Below, one piece after another: positions 17,801-26,635 of a stretch of 64,000 nt of DNA. Source of the stretch: Lachnospiraceae bacterium UBA2864 (GTDB lineage Bacteria; Bacillota; Clostridia; Lachnospirales; Lachnospiraceae); the NCBI GenBank assembly GCA_002350525.1, contig DEFA01000036.1, positions 15,795 to 79,794 of the forward strand. Direction: 5' to 3'. Under the pieces are notes generated by a model, which saw only the letters and a program-made list of their open reading frames with translations, searched no databases and was not told the DNA's origin. How positions within the stretch are numbered: the first letter of the stretch is position 1; the number at the start of each line of letters is the position of its first letter. The translations under genes and the position numbers were made by a program.

Positions 17801-18802
17801 ATGAACAGATTTTACAGGATTTTAATCATATTTGCCGTTATTATAACGGCGGCAACCGCAGGGGTTACGGCTTCGGCCGTAACCGCTTATGCTGCGGGGA
17901 AGGATGTCATTTCCTCGGAAGAACAGTTTTATGATCTTTTTGCAAAACAGATATATGACAGGGATGCATTCAGATATTATAACGTTGAAAACAGTTCGCT
18001 TCTCGATTCGTTATATCATCTGGATCTTGAGGAATTTGCCTGTCATTATAATCCCGATGAGCCGCTTCTCAGCGGCTGCTACCTGGTTTATTATCTTGAA
18101 ACGGTTTATACAACCTATGACAGCCGGGGACTGAAGGTCATGATAACATTCCCTTATCCGAAGGGAAATATGGATGATCATTTTGCAATGATGGAAAGGC
18201 TTGCCCAGAGACTGAAGGGAGAGACGGATTACGATACCATCTTAAATGTTCATGATTATCTTATAGAGAATTACGAATACGACCATAGATCTTCTATGGA
18301 AAATCATACAGATATAGACGGCTTTAAGGACGGAGTCATGGTATGTTCGGGATACGGACTTGCCACATATTATCTTCTGAACGAAGCCGGAGTTGAAACA
18401 AGAATCATAACGGGTGACGGAGGCGGCGGACTCCATATGTGGAATATGGTGAAGCTTGATGGTGAGTGGTATAATCTGGATGTTACCTGGGATGATCAGG
18501 GCGGAAGCTATAAGACCTATAAGTATTTCTTAAAGAGTGATGCGGATTTTCCGGATCATACGAGACAGGGCGGATATAATAATGCCAATTTCAACGGCAT
18601 GGTATCACGTAAGTCATATAAACATCCGTTTTATATGAGAAGGTCAACGGGTATCGGAGCACTTTTTCTGATGGTCCTGGTAAGCGCCGTTATCTACTTT
18701 AAGTATATAACAGCCTCAAGAAAGAAACAGTATCAGAGTAAGCAGGCTGTCGGAACTGTAGTAGAGGATGGGTTTGACGAGTGGATGAAAGATAATGAAT
18801 AG
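17801..18802 (+). CDS. transglutaminase-like membrane-anchored protein
   Basis: 333 residues from ATG 17801 (GGGGA at 17785-17789 precedes it; an in-frame GTG at 17783 is less likely). An N-terminal signal segment (about residues 6-35) ends in an Ala-rich stretch. The transglutaminase/protease-like core has all three triad positions: Cys in GVMVCSGYGLA, His in GGGLHMWNMVK and Asp in YNLDVTWDDQGG. A transmembrane helix (GIGALFLMVLVSAVIYF) sits near the C-terminus, leaving a short acidic tail inside. It is likely an extracytoplasmic domain tethered to the membrane. Substrate is unknown; such domains can act as proteases or cross-linkers. Confidence 0.8.
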   Translation: MNRFYRILIIFAVIITAATAGVTASAVTAYAAGKDVISSEEQFYDLFAKQIYDRDAFRYYNVENSSLLDSLYHLDLEEFACHYNPDEPLLSGCYLVYYLETVYTTYDSRGLKVMITFPYPKGNMDDHFAMMERLAQRLKGETDYDTILNVHDYLIENYEYDHRSSMENHTDIDGFKDGVMVCSGYGLATYYLLNEAGVETRIITGDGGGGLHMWNMVKLDGEWYNLDVTWDDQGGSYKTYKYFLKSDADFPDHTRQGGYNNANFNGMVSRKSYKHPFYMRRSTGIGALFLMVLVSAVIYFKYITASRKKQYQSKQAVGTVVEDGFDEWMKDNE

Positions 18803-18825
18803 GATTACGAAAGGGGAACAGGGAC

Positions 18826-19743
18826 ATGTTTTATCATATTAAGGATACACTTGTGGAATGCGATATATCCGAGATAAAGAATTCACAGTATCAGTATGTT
18901 TCTGTACTTACCAAAGATGAATGGAGTAAATATAAGGACAGTTTCGATCTTGTGATCGATATGGAATTGGATCTGAATGATATTCACAGTACGAAGGCTG
19001 TCGTAAACTTCGATTCTCTTACGGGAACCTTCATGATACCCGACAGGAATAACATTACCGAGCAGTTTTATAAATTCTCCTTCGTACTTGATGAGAAGGG
19101 AATCATCTTTATCGATGATTCCGGCAGAGTCAAGAAGATGATCCGACGCATATGCCGTCAGAAGAGATGGCGTATCCCGAGTCTTGAACGTTTTATATAT
19201 GACTTCCTTGAACAGATCATTTATAGAGATATGCAGCTTATGGAGAAGTATGAGCTCGAGTTGGATAAGATCGAGGAAGCTATCCTTAAGGAAGTTGACG
19301 ATGTGGATCTTAACAGGATAAGCGATATCAGAAGCGATATAAGGGATCTCAGAATTCACTATGAGCAGCTTACGGATTTCGGTCAGGAATTCGAAGAGAA
19401 CGAGAACGAGTTTTTTATGGAAGAAAACTTAAGATATTTCAGATTGTTCCTTAACAGAATGGACCGCTTAAGAGATGAGGCCCGTTCACTGCATGAATAT
19501 ACTATGCAGGTTCGAGATCTTCAGCATACACAGCTTGATATAAAGCAGAACCGTATCATGACGCTTCTTACAGTCGTTACCACGATCTTCATGCCGCTTA
19601 CTCTTATAGTTGGCTGGTATGGTATGAACTTTAAGTACATGCCTGAACTGGAGTGGCACTGGTCCTATCCTGTGGTATTCCTGATAAGCGTGCTTATCGT
19701 GGTACTCAGCCTTATATACTTTAAGAAGAAGAAATGGTTATAG
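18826..19743 (+). CDS. corA: CorA-family divalent cation transporter
   Basis: 305 residues. A cytoplasmic N-terminal domain with a long helix (about 130-240) leads to two C-terminal transmembrane helices, the first ending in the signature GMNF (WYGMNFKYMPE), the second followed by a Lys-rich end. This is the architecture of pentameric CorA Mg2+/Co2+ channels. The exact ion is inferred. The Nudix gene starts right after the stop, so these two and the CoA-transferase gene are probably one transcript. Confidence 0.9.
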   Translation: MFYHIKDTLVECDISEIKNSQYQYVSVLTKDEWSKYKDSFDLVIDMELDLNDIHSTKAVVNFDSLTGTFMIPDRNNITEQFYKFSFVLDEKGIIFIDDSGRVKKMIRRICRQKRWRIPSLERFIYDFLEQIIYRDMQLMEKYELELDKIEEAILKEVDDVDLNRISDIRSDIRDLRIHYEQLTDFGQEFEENENEFFMEENLRYFRLFLNRMDRLRDEARSLHEYTMQVRDLQHTQLDIKQNRIMTLLTVVTTIFMPLTLIVGWYGMNFKYMPELEWHWSYPVVFLISVLIVVLSLIYFKKKKWL

Positions 19744-20325
19744 ATGATGGAAGATAAAGATAAAGATAAAGCATTATCCGCCGAGGATAAGGAACTAGTA
19801 TGGGAAGAGCTTTCGACGGAACATATAGTTACCGACGAATGGATAGATTTCAGACGTTCATCCTTCAGGTTTCCGGACGGAAGCATATATGAACCGTATT
19901 ACAGCTATACCAGACGTAATTACGTTGTAATAGTCGCGTCGGATGAAGAAGGACGTTTTATCTGCGTAAAGCAGTTCAGGCAGGGAATAAGAGAGGTTAC
20001 TACCGAGTTCCCCGCAGGCTGTATAGAGGATAACGAAAGCGATGCTCTTCTTACCGCTAAAAGGGAACTCAGAGAAGAGACAGGATATGAATCGGATGAA
20101 TGGGAACATCTGATAACAGTACCTTCTAATGCGACTATCGCGGATAATTATGCGCATTTATACAGAGCAAAGAATTGCAGGAAGGTTTCAGGTCAGGATC
20201 TGGATGATATGGAATTCCTGAATGTAAAGAGATATTCGACGGATGAGATAGAAGAGCTTATCTCGTCGGGGCATTTTCAGCAGGCTGTTCACATGCTTGC
20301 ATGGCTCCTATCTGTCAGGAGGTAA
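19744..20325 (+). CDS. Nudix hydrolase (ADP-ribose pyrophosphatase-like)
   Basis: 193 residues. The Nudix box runs from G92 to Y115 with the RELREETGY ending; the first Glu (E98) is followed by 8 residues before the RE pair, one more than the usual GX5EX7RE pattern. The preceding strand FICVKQFRQGIREVTTEFPA matches the ADP-ribose pyrophosphatase subgroup, in which a conserved Arg/Glu pair before PAG contributes to binding. It probably hydrolyses ADP-ribose or a related nucleoside diphosphate derivative. Start ATG 19744 immediately follows the corA stop. Confidence 0.85.
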   Translation: MMEDKDKDKALSAEDKELVWEELSTEHIVTDEWIDFRRSSFRFPDGSIYEPYYSYTRRNYVVIVASDEEGRFICVKQFRQGIREVTTEFPAGCIEDNESDALLTAKRELREETGYESDEWEHLITVPSNATIADNYAHLYRAKNCRKVSGQDLDDMEFLNVKRYSTDEIEELISSGHFQQAVHMLAWLLSVRR

Positions 20326-20328
20326 GAA

Positions 20329-21840
20329 ATGTATAAGATAATGAGTCCGGCTGAAGCAGTCGGTATTATAAAGGACGGAGATTGTATCTGCGTTAATTCC
20401 TTCGTGGGTATAGAGAATCCGGTAGAGATTCATGAAGCTATATATGAGAGATTTAAAGAGACGGGTTCTCCGAAGAATCTGACTATAATATCCAGTGCGG
20501 GATTCGGCCTCTGGGATGAGGACAGAAATGCGGAGAGCTATATAAGAGAAGGAGCCGTGGATAAACTGATCTGCGGACATTTCGGAGCCATGCTGAGTAC
20601 CAAGAAGCTGGTTCTCGAGGACAGATTCGAAGCTTATAACCTGCCGCTCGGATGTATATCTCATGCCATAAGAGCACAGGCTGGCGGTATCCCGGGAGCA
20701 CTTTCGAAGGTCGGTCTCGATATATTCGTAGACCCGAGGATAGAAGGACCCGGAATCAATAATATCTCCAATGATAAGGAGCTTGTAAAGCTTGTGGATG
20801 TAGATGGAGAGGAATTCCTCTACTACAAGCTTCCGAAGATAGATATAGCCCTTATAAAGGGTACGGCGGCCGACAGACGAGGCAACATATCCTTCGATGA
20901 TATGTATATGTCAGGAGATGCACTCTCCATATGTCAGGCTGCAAAGGCAAACGGAGGAAAGGTCATCGTTCAGGTAGATAAGCTTGTCAGAAAGCCTTCC
21001 CGTCCACGTAATGCAATCATTCCGGGATGTCTCGTGGATGCCATAGTCGTTGTGGAGCAGGAACCGCTCGGAAGCGGATACGAAGCACTTACGGGTAGCT
21101 TCGAGATCCCATCGGGGCAGTGGGACATGTGGGTTGAAATCATAGAGAGGCTCTCTTCCTCACATCGTCAGAACAGCGTGGTTGCGGATATAATCGGAAA
21201 GAGAGCTACCAAAGAACTTTCCGAAGGAGATATAGTAAATATCGGAATAGGTATACCGGAGACGGTTTCCAAGTATGCCAAGGAACAGGGAATACTCGAT
21301 AAGGTAACACTTACGGTTGAGTCCGGCGGTGTCGGCGGTTTCCCGGCATCGGGACCTGTATTCGGCGCTATGATTGGTGCGGCATCCGTATACGATATGG
21401 CAAACCAGTTCGACCTTTATAATAACGGCGGACTGGACATCTGCTTCATGGGGGGCCTTGAAGTGGATCAGTACGGAAATGTAAATGCACATAGGGGCGA
21501 AGGCGCCTATGCGGGCATTGGGGGATTTGCAAATATAACAGCTAAGACACCGACGGTTGTATTCTGCCTTTCATTTACTGCGAAGGGACTTTTCGTTGAA
21601 GAGGAAAACGGAAAGATCGAGATAGTCCAGGAGGGAAGAATACCAAAGTTCGTCGAAAAGGTTCACAGCATAAGCTTTTCGGGTAAGAGAGCGCTTCAGA
21701 ACGGACAGAAGGTTCTCTATGTCACGGAAAGATGTGTATTTGAACTGACAAAGGACGGACTTAAGCTGATAGAAGTATATCCGGGGATCGATAAGGAAAG
21801 GGATATCTTATCACAGCTGCCATTTCCAGTTATATCGTAA
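20329..21840 (+). CDS. acyl-CoA:carboxylate CoA-transferase (YdiF-like)
   Basis: 503 residues, a fused alpha-beta family I CoA-transferase of the YdiF/propionate CoA-transferase type. The N-terminal half includes GDCICVNSFVGIENP and the C-terminal half the catalytic Glu331 in LTVESGGVGGFPASG, which forms the glutamyl-CoA thioester in the family. It moves CoA between short-chain acids such as acetate, propionate, butyrate or acetoacetate; the exact pair cannot be told. In an anaerobic fermenter this fits acid production or reuse. It is probably cotranscribed with corA and the Nudix gene (3 bases separate them). Confidence 0.88.
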   Translation: MYKIMSPAEAVGIIKDGDCICVNSFVGIENPVEIHEAIYERFKETGSPKNLTIISSAGFGLWDEDRNAESYIREGAVDKLICGHFGAMLSTKKLVLEDRFEAYNLPLGCISHAIRAQAGGIPGALSKVGLDIFVDPRIEGPGINNISNDKELVKLVDVDGEEFLYYKLPKIDIALIKGTAADRRGNISFDDMYMSGDALSICQAAKANGGKVIVQVDKLVRKPSRPRNAIIPGCLVDAIVVVEQEPLGSGYEALTGSFEIPSGQWDMWVEIIERLSSSHRQNSVVADIIGKRATKELSEGDIVNIGIGIPETVSKYAKEQGILDKVTLTVESGGVGGFPASGPVFGAMIGAASVYDMANQFDLYNNGGLDICFMGGLEVDQYGNVNAHRGEGAYAGIGGFANITAKTPTVVFCLSFTAKGLFVEEENGKIEIVQEGRIPKFVEKVHSISFSGKRALQNGQKVLYVTERCVFELTKDGLKLIEVYPGIDKERDILSQLPFPVIS

Positions 21841-21891
21841 GATATAATAGTTTACATAATACAAAACAAGGTTACAGAGAGGGAGAAGGTA

Positions 21892-22845
21892 ATGGAGTTA
21901 AAAGACATAAGAGCACTGTATCTTAAGGTGCTTGATAACATCAAGAGCGTAATGATCGGATCGGAAGAGGTTTCCTCGCTTATATTCTCATCCATGCTTG
22001 CGGGAGGACACGTACTTCTGGAGGATAATCCGGGTACGGGAAAGACCACCATGGCAAAGGTTATAGCAGAGAGTATAAACGGTGAGTTCAGACGAATTCA
22101 GTTTACACCCGATCTTATGCCGCAGGATATAACGGGACTTAACATTTTCAGTCAGAAGGATGATGAGTTCCATCTTGTAAAAGGACCTGTATTCACGAAT
22201 ATTCTTCTGGCAGATGAGATCAACAGAGCAACACCGCGTACACAGAGCGCACTTCTTCAGGCAATGGAAGAACGTATGGTCACGATCGATGGCGAAGACA
22301 TGAATCTCATCGCACCATTCATAGTTATAGCAACTGAGAACCCTCTCGAGACAACGGGTACATTCCCGCTCCCGGAGGCTCAGCTTGACAGATTCTCGAT
22401 GAAGCTCACAATGGGCGAGCTTTCTCTGGAGGATGAAACAAGGATCTTAGAGCGTTTCATCCATGATGAACCCCTTAAGGCTATTAAACCTGTTGCGGAA
22501 GCATCTGAAATAGTGGAGGCATCGATCGTCATAAGATCGGTTACCGTAAAGAAACTCATAATGTCTTATATTACGGGTATTGCGGACGCAACCCGAAGAT
22601 CTTCCAAGATATATCACGGTGTAAGCCCGAGAGCATCGCTTTCTCTTATGAGAGTGGCTCAGGCCTTTGCAGCCATATCGGGCAGGGATTATGTTACGCC
22701 GGATGATGTAAGATTCCTCGCACCTTATGTATTTGCACATAGGATCATTCCGTCATCGGGAAGTACCAATATCCTTGAAACCCGTAAGCTTGTAGGAGAA
22801 GTTGCCGGCACGGTAGAAGTACCGGTAGAGGACTGGAAAAACTAG
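21892..22845 (+). CDS. MoxR-type AAA+ ATPase
   Basis: 317 residues. Walker A NPGTGKTT lies at residues 46-53, Walker B in ILLADEINRATPRTQSALLQ, and sensor 1 in VIATENPLETTGTFPLPEAQ. The C-terminal lid follows. MoxR ATPases usually remodel or activate partners, often together with DUF58 and transmembrane transglutaminase proteins. That pattern holds here: a DUF58 gene follows after 10 bases and then a membrane protein. GGGAGAAGG precedes the start. Confidence 0.93.
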   Translation: MELKDIRALYLKVLDNIKSVMIGSEEVSSLIFSSMLAGGHVLLEDNPGTGKTTMAKVIAESINGEFRRIQFTPDLMPQDITGLNIFSQKDDEFHLVKGPVFTNILLADEINRATPRTQSALLQAMEERMVTIDGEDMNLIAPFIVIATENPLETTGTFPLPEAQLDRFSMKLTMGELSLEDETRILERFIHDEPLKAIKPVAEASEIVEASIVIRSVTVKKLIMSYITGIADATRRSSKIYHGVSPRASLSLMRVAQAFAAISGRDYVTPDDVRFLAPYVFAHRIIPSSGSTNILETRKLVGEVAGTVEVPVEDWKN

Positions 22846-22855
22846 GGGGTAAACT

Positions 22856-23977
22856 ATGCCGCTTATCACTGCGACAATAGTTGTCGTTTTAATATATGTA
22901 CTGCAAAAGGTGATCTATGCTCGTTTGTGGCATAAGGGCCTAGGCGCATCATGTCGTTTTTCGAGAGACTTCATAGATTGCGGAGAGTCGGCAGAACTCA
23001 GCCTTGTGATCGAAAATGCAAAGCGTTTGCCGCTCCCTATATTCCAGCTGAAGTTTTCAGTTGAAAAGTCTCTGAAGTTTGATGATATGGTAAATGCGGC
23101 GATAACCGATAAATATTATAAGACGGAAGCTTTCGCTCTCATGGGTAATCAAAAGGTTACCAGGAAACTTTCTTTTATCGGCGCAAGCAGAGGTGTAGTA
23201 AATGTAACGGACATGAGCATGATAGTTCACGACTTTCTCATGACCAGAGCCTTTGCAGCCACAGTCAGCGACAGTGACACTATCTACGTATTCCCTAGAA
23301 AAATGTTGGACCTTGATTTTGATATGTTCTTCCGGGGAATAGTCGGAAATATCGAGACCAGAAGAAGCCTGATAGAGGACAGGCTTACTTTTCGTGGCAT
23401 AAGGGAATATCAGTCCTTCGACGGTATGAGGAGCATTAACTGGAAGCAGTCAGCAAAATCCGGAGAACTTATGGTAAATGTAAGAGGATATTCCATGGAT
23501 TCCGAGGTAAAGATCATGGTCAACCTCGATACCGAATCCATGATAGAAGTTGACAGGGTTTTTGAAGAGACACTTTCTCTTGCAAGCAGCTTCACAAGAC
23601 GGATACTTCTCAGCAAGATGGCAGTATCTCTCTATGTGAATGCGGTGGACCGAAACGGAAATATCATCCAGGAAACAGGAGCGGGGCAGGATCTGTCTCA
23701 CGGTATTACTATAGACAAAGTGCTTACCGAAGTAAGTAAGTCACGCGGCTCCGAAGTATTTTTGGAGAAGATTGATTCAGAGATAAAGCATGCGTCGGAA
23801 AACATTCATTTCCTTATAATCTCTCCTTATCACAAGGATGACCTTATGGAAAAACTCGAGCAGCTGAGATCGACCGGTGCTGGTGTAAATATGGTAGTTC
23901 CTTACTATCATACCTATCCTTATAAACCGGAAGCGGATTATATCTCGGGATGGGAGGTGAATCTGCATGCTTCGTAA
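22856..23977 (+). CDS. DUF58 domain protein, membrane-anchored
   Basis: 373 residues. One N-terminal transmembrane helix (TATIVVVLIYVLQKVI) is followed by a beta-rich region and the DUF58 signature IREYQSFDGMRSINWKQSAK near residues 182-201, which begins a vWA-like fold. DUF58 proteins are found with MoxR ATPases and are thought to act at the envelope; their biochemical role is not established. The end overlaps the next gene by 11 bases, showing tight coupling with the membrane protein that follows. Confidence 0.85.
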   Translation: MPLITATIVVVLIYVLQKVIYARLWHKGLGASCRFSRDFIDCGESAELSLVIENAKRLPLPIFQLKFSVEKSLKFDDMVNAAITDKYYKTEAFALMGNQKVTRKLSFIGASRGVVNVTDMSMIVHDFLMTRAFAATVSDSDTIYVFPRKMLDLDFDMFFRGIVGNIETRRSLIEDRLTFRGIREYQSFDGMRSINWKQSAKSGELMVNVRGYSMDSEVKIMVNLDTESMIEVDRVFEETLSLASSFTRRILLSKMAVSLYVNAVDRNGNIIQETGAGQDLSHGITIDKVLTEVSKSRGSEVFLEKIDSEIKHASENIHFLIISPYHKDDLMEKLEQLRSTGAGVNMVVPYYHTYPYKPEADYISGWEVNLHAS

Positions 23978-25214
23978 TTCAAAGATCGGCCTGGCGTCGA
24001 GAACAGTAAGATATTTTTATATGCTCATGCATTATATTCTTATAATGGACTTATGCGTGGTCGCTCTTGAAAGCCCGATGCCGGGAATGAGGGAGATAGG
24101 AGTTCTTGCAGCATGTCTTCTTATCTCTTATTTTATGAGAGACAGACTCACGAGAATAATAGGTATAATCATCGTCCATATAGCGCTCTGTGTGGGAATA
24201 TTCTATATAATACCCGATAACATATCCAAGTGGGCACTTATAGTTATCATCATGGTGGATTGTATCTCTGCCGGTAAATATATGCTTACGGGATACAGGC
24301 TTCCGACGGTATTTGATATACCGTGGCCTTCGTTTCTCCTTTTTATTGGAGTTGTGGCTTACGGAATCTACGATGATAAGCCCGAGCTTGTAAAACTATG
24401 CTTCATAATGGCAGTATTCATCTATCTTATATATATTCTCATGGTATATCTTCAGAATCTCGAGAATTATATATACATGATGAAAAATGTATCGGCCATG
24501 CCTATAGATAAGATAGTACCTATGAATACGATCGTGGTATGCTGTATCTTCTTTATCATGGTTGTTGTTATCGTACTTGCGAATCTTCTGGGATTTAACG
24601 ATGCTCTGCGTGCGTTCGGAAGGGTGCTTCTGGCCGGCGTAAGGATTATCTTCAGAATATTTATTATCTTATATAAGATAATAGCCAATCTCTTTAAACC
24701 GAGTCCGGGAGGCGCCGGATATCAGCGGGATATGATGATCATTCAGGAAGAGGTGAAGGGTACCAATATATTCGAGACCATTTTCATGTTCACCGTAAAG
24801 CTGATAATCATAGCCCTTGCGGTATATCTTGTTGTTAAGCTTTTTATGAAGATATACAGCACGATACTTGAAAAGAGAGCTCGTTTCGGATCTGATACTT
24901 TTTCAAGACTTACAAAGCCCGACATGAAGAATACGAAGAAGGAAAAGATCGTTAAGGAGAAGGATGAAAGCAGATTCTCCATGGAACAGAGAGCAAGGAG
25001 AATATATAAGAAGAGGGTGGAGAGTGTCCGCAAGAAGTATGTTCCGAGAAAATTCGAGACTACGTCGGATATAGCCGAAGCCTTTACCAAGGCACAGGAA
25101 GAGATTAAGGATGTGGAAGGAAATATCGAGGAACTTACCACTCTTTACGAAGCAGTAAGATACGGAAACGTAAAACCGGATGCTGCTTATCTTAAGAAGA
25201 TGCAGAGGAGCTGA
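23967..25214 (+). CDS. polytopic membrane protein of MoxR/DUF58 operon
   Basis: 415 residues, not recognised with confidence. About six hydrophobic helices lie in the first 160 residues, two more between about 180 and 240, and one near 272-295; a basic, helical C-terminal region (about 300-415) is probably cytoplasmic and resembles the tail region of DUF4129/TgpA-like proteins. It lacks a transglutaminase Cys-His-Asp core, the domain that such a third gene often carries. Position and overlap with the DUF58 gene make it the likely membrane partner of the MoxR module. Confidence 0.6.
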   Translation: MLRNSKIGLASRTVRYFYMLMHYILIMDLCVVALESPMPGMREIGVLAACLLISYFMRDRLTRIIGIIIVHIALCVGIFYIIPDNISKWALIVIIMVDCISAGKYMLTGYRLPTVFDIPWPSFLLFIGVVAYGIYDDKPELVKLCFIMAVFIYLIYILMVYLQNLENYIYMMKNVSAMPIDKIVPMNTIVVCCIFFIMVVVIVLANLLGFNDALRAFGRVLLAGVRIIFRIFIILYKIIANLFKPSPGGAGYQRDMMIIQEEVKGTNIFETIFMFTVKLIIIALAVYLVVKLFMKIYSTILEKRARFGSDTFSRLTKPDMKNTKKEKIVKEKDESRFSMEQRARRIYKKRVESVRKKYVPRKFETTSDIAEAFTKAQEEIKDVEGNIEELTTLYEAVRYGNVKPDAAYLKKMQRS

Positions 25215-25217
25215 GTC

Positions 25218-26612
25218 ATGCTTAAAAAAATGTTGTTGGGACTGACAATATTTCTTTCGGCAGTAGGGATCGTGGCATTGATCCTTCTGTCAGTTAAGCT
25301 GGTAACGGATGAATACGAACGTAAGGAAGACGAGAAAAGAGAAGAGTTTATAAGACAGGAAGAGGCATCCAGAGAGGAAGAAAGGCGCCTTGAGGAAGAA
25401 AAACGACGCGAAGAAGAGGAAAGACTGGCGAGAGAAGCTGAGACTGCGACGGAAAGTCCCGAGGAGATAGAGGCAAGATACTGGGAAGAGTGGGAAAATC
25501 CCATTGCCACAGCCTCGGATGCGGAGTTTAACTATGTATATCACAGCTTTGAATATACGGATAAGACTATAGAGCTTAAGCCTTATGAAGAAGTATATGA
25601 AGAAGTAAAGGCCGGGATGATCCAAAGAGGAGAAGAGATACGTACCGAAGAAACTACGAGCGAAGACGGAGAGGTGATAGAACCGAATCTTACGATATAT
25701 AATCCGCTCCCACTCGAATCCTTACCTGATGCGGGTACTCCATTTATACCGGGGACCGTGATAGATCCCGAAACTATAGATAATCCGGATCCGAAGATGC
25801 GTAAGGAGATAGCAGAGGCTTCTTCCGATCCGCTTAAAATGAATGCGGTCTACAGTACCAATCTTATCCTTGTGGATGTGGATACAGATGAAGTGATCGT
25901 GGCAAGAGAAGCTGAAGAAGTTCTCTATCCCGCATCCATGTCCAAGGTCCTTACGGCAATCTGTATGGCGGATTATCTGACCGACAGGAGGCTTCAGGGC
26001 GAATACGAGATGAAGGAAGAGGAAATCCTTAAAACCTACTATGAAAAATTCAGTGCTGTGGGAACCACGGCAGGAGATATACTTCCGGCAAAAGACCTGT
26101 TCTACGGAATGATGGTCTGTTCGGGAGCGGATGCCGACTATGCGCTCACTCATTATCTGGCCGGTACGGAGGCCAATATGGTCGAGCTTCTCAACAAAAG
26201 AGCTTACGATATGGGTATATCCGATACGGCACATTTTACAAATGTTATAGGTGCATTCGATCCGGAACATCATTGCACCGTTAATGATATAGCAGTTATT
26301 ATGTCAACCGCAATCCAGAATCCACTGATACTTGACGCGATGTCTACGGAGCAGTACAGAACGGTTCCGACGCAGAAGGACGAAGAGGGAGTGGATATAT
26401 CCAACTGGTTTCTGAGAAGAATCGGTATATATGAATGTAACGGCGATGTTATAGCGGCAAAGACCGGTTTCATATCTGAAGCGGGATTTTGCTGCGTCAG
26501 TTATCTCGAGACCTACAGCGGTCATCACTATATATGTGTGACAGCCAATTCGGACGGAAACTGGCGGACAATCTTTGATCATATATCGCTTTACAGAGCA
26601 TACACCAAGTGA
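25218..26612 (+). CDS. D-alanyl-D-alanine carboxypeptidase-like serine peptidase
   Basis: 464 residues. An N-terminal signal anchor (about residues 7-27) is followed by an Arg/Glu-rich helical stretch (about 30-75) and a linker; the peptidase S11-like domain begins near 200. The active-site motif is SMSK (S240-K243, in YPASMSKVLTA), the second motif region reads CSGADADYAL (an Asp-containing variant of SxN), and the KTG triad is in IAAKTGFISEAGFC. It would trim D-Ala from peptidoglycan stem peptides outside the membrane. The charged helix between membrane and enzyme is unusual in length and could space the domain or bind a partner. It follows the MoxR operon by 3 bases. Confidence 0.88.
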   Translation: MLKKMLLGLTIFLSAVGIVALILLSVKLVTDEYERKEDEKREEFIRQEEASREEERRLEEEKRREEEERLAREAETATESPEEIEARYWEEWENPIATASDAEFNYVYHSFEYTDKTIELKPYEEVYEEVKAGMIQRGEEIRTEETTSEDGEVIEPNLTIYNPLPLESLPDAGTPFIPGTVIDPETIDNPDPKMRKEIAEASSDPLKMNAVYSTNLILVDVDTDEVIVAREAEEVLYPASMSKVLTAICMADYLTDRRLQGEYEMKEEEILKTYYEKFSAVGTTAGDILPAKDLFYGMMVCSGADADYALTHYLAGTEANMVELLNKRAYDMGISDTAHFTNVIGAFDPEHHCTVNDIAVIMSTAIQNPLILDAMSTEQYRTVPTQKDEEGVDISNWFLRRIGIYECNGDVIAAKTGFISEAGFCCVSYLETYSGHHYICVTANSDGNWRTIFDHISLYRAYTK

Positions 26613-26635
26613 TTTACAAAAAGGAGGAGGGCAAT

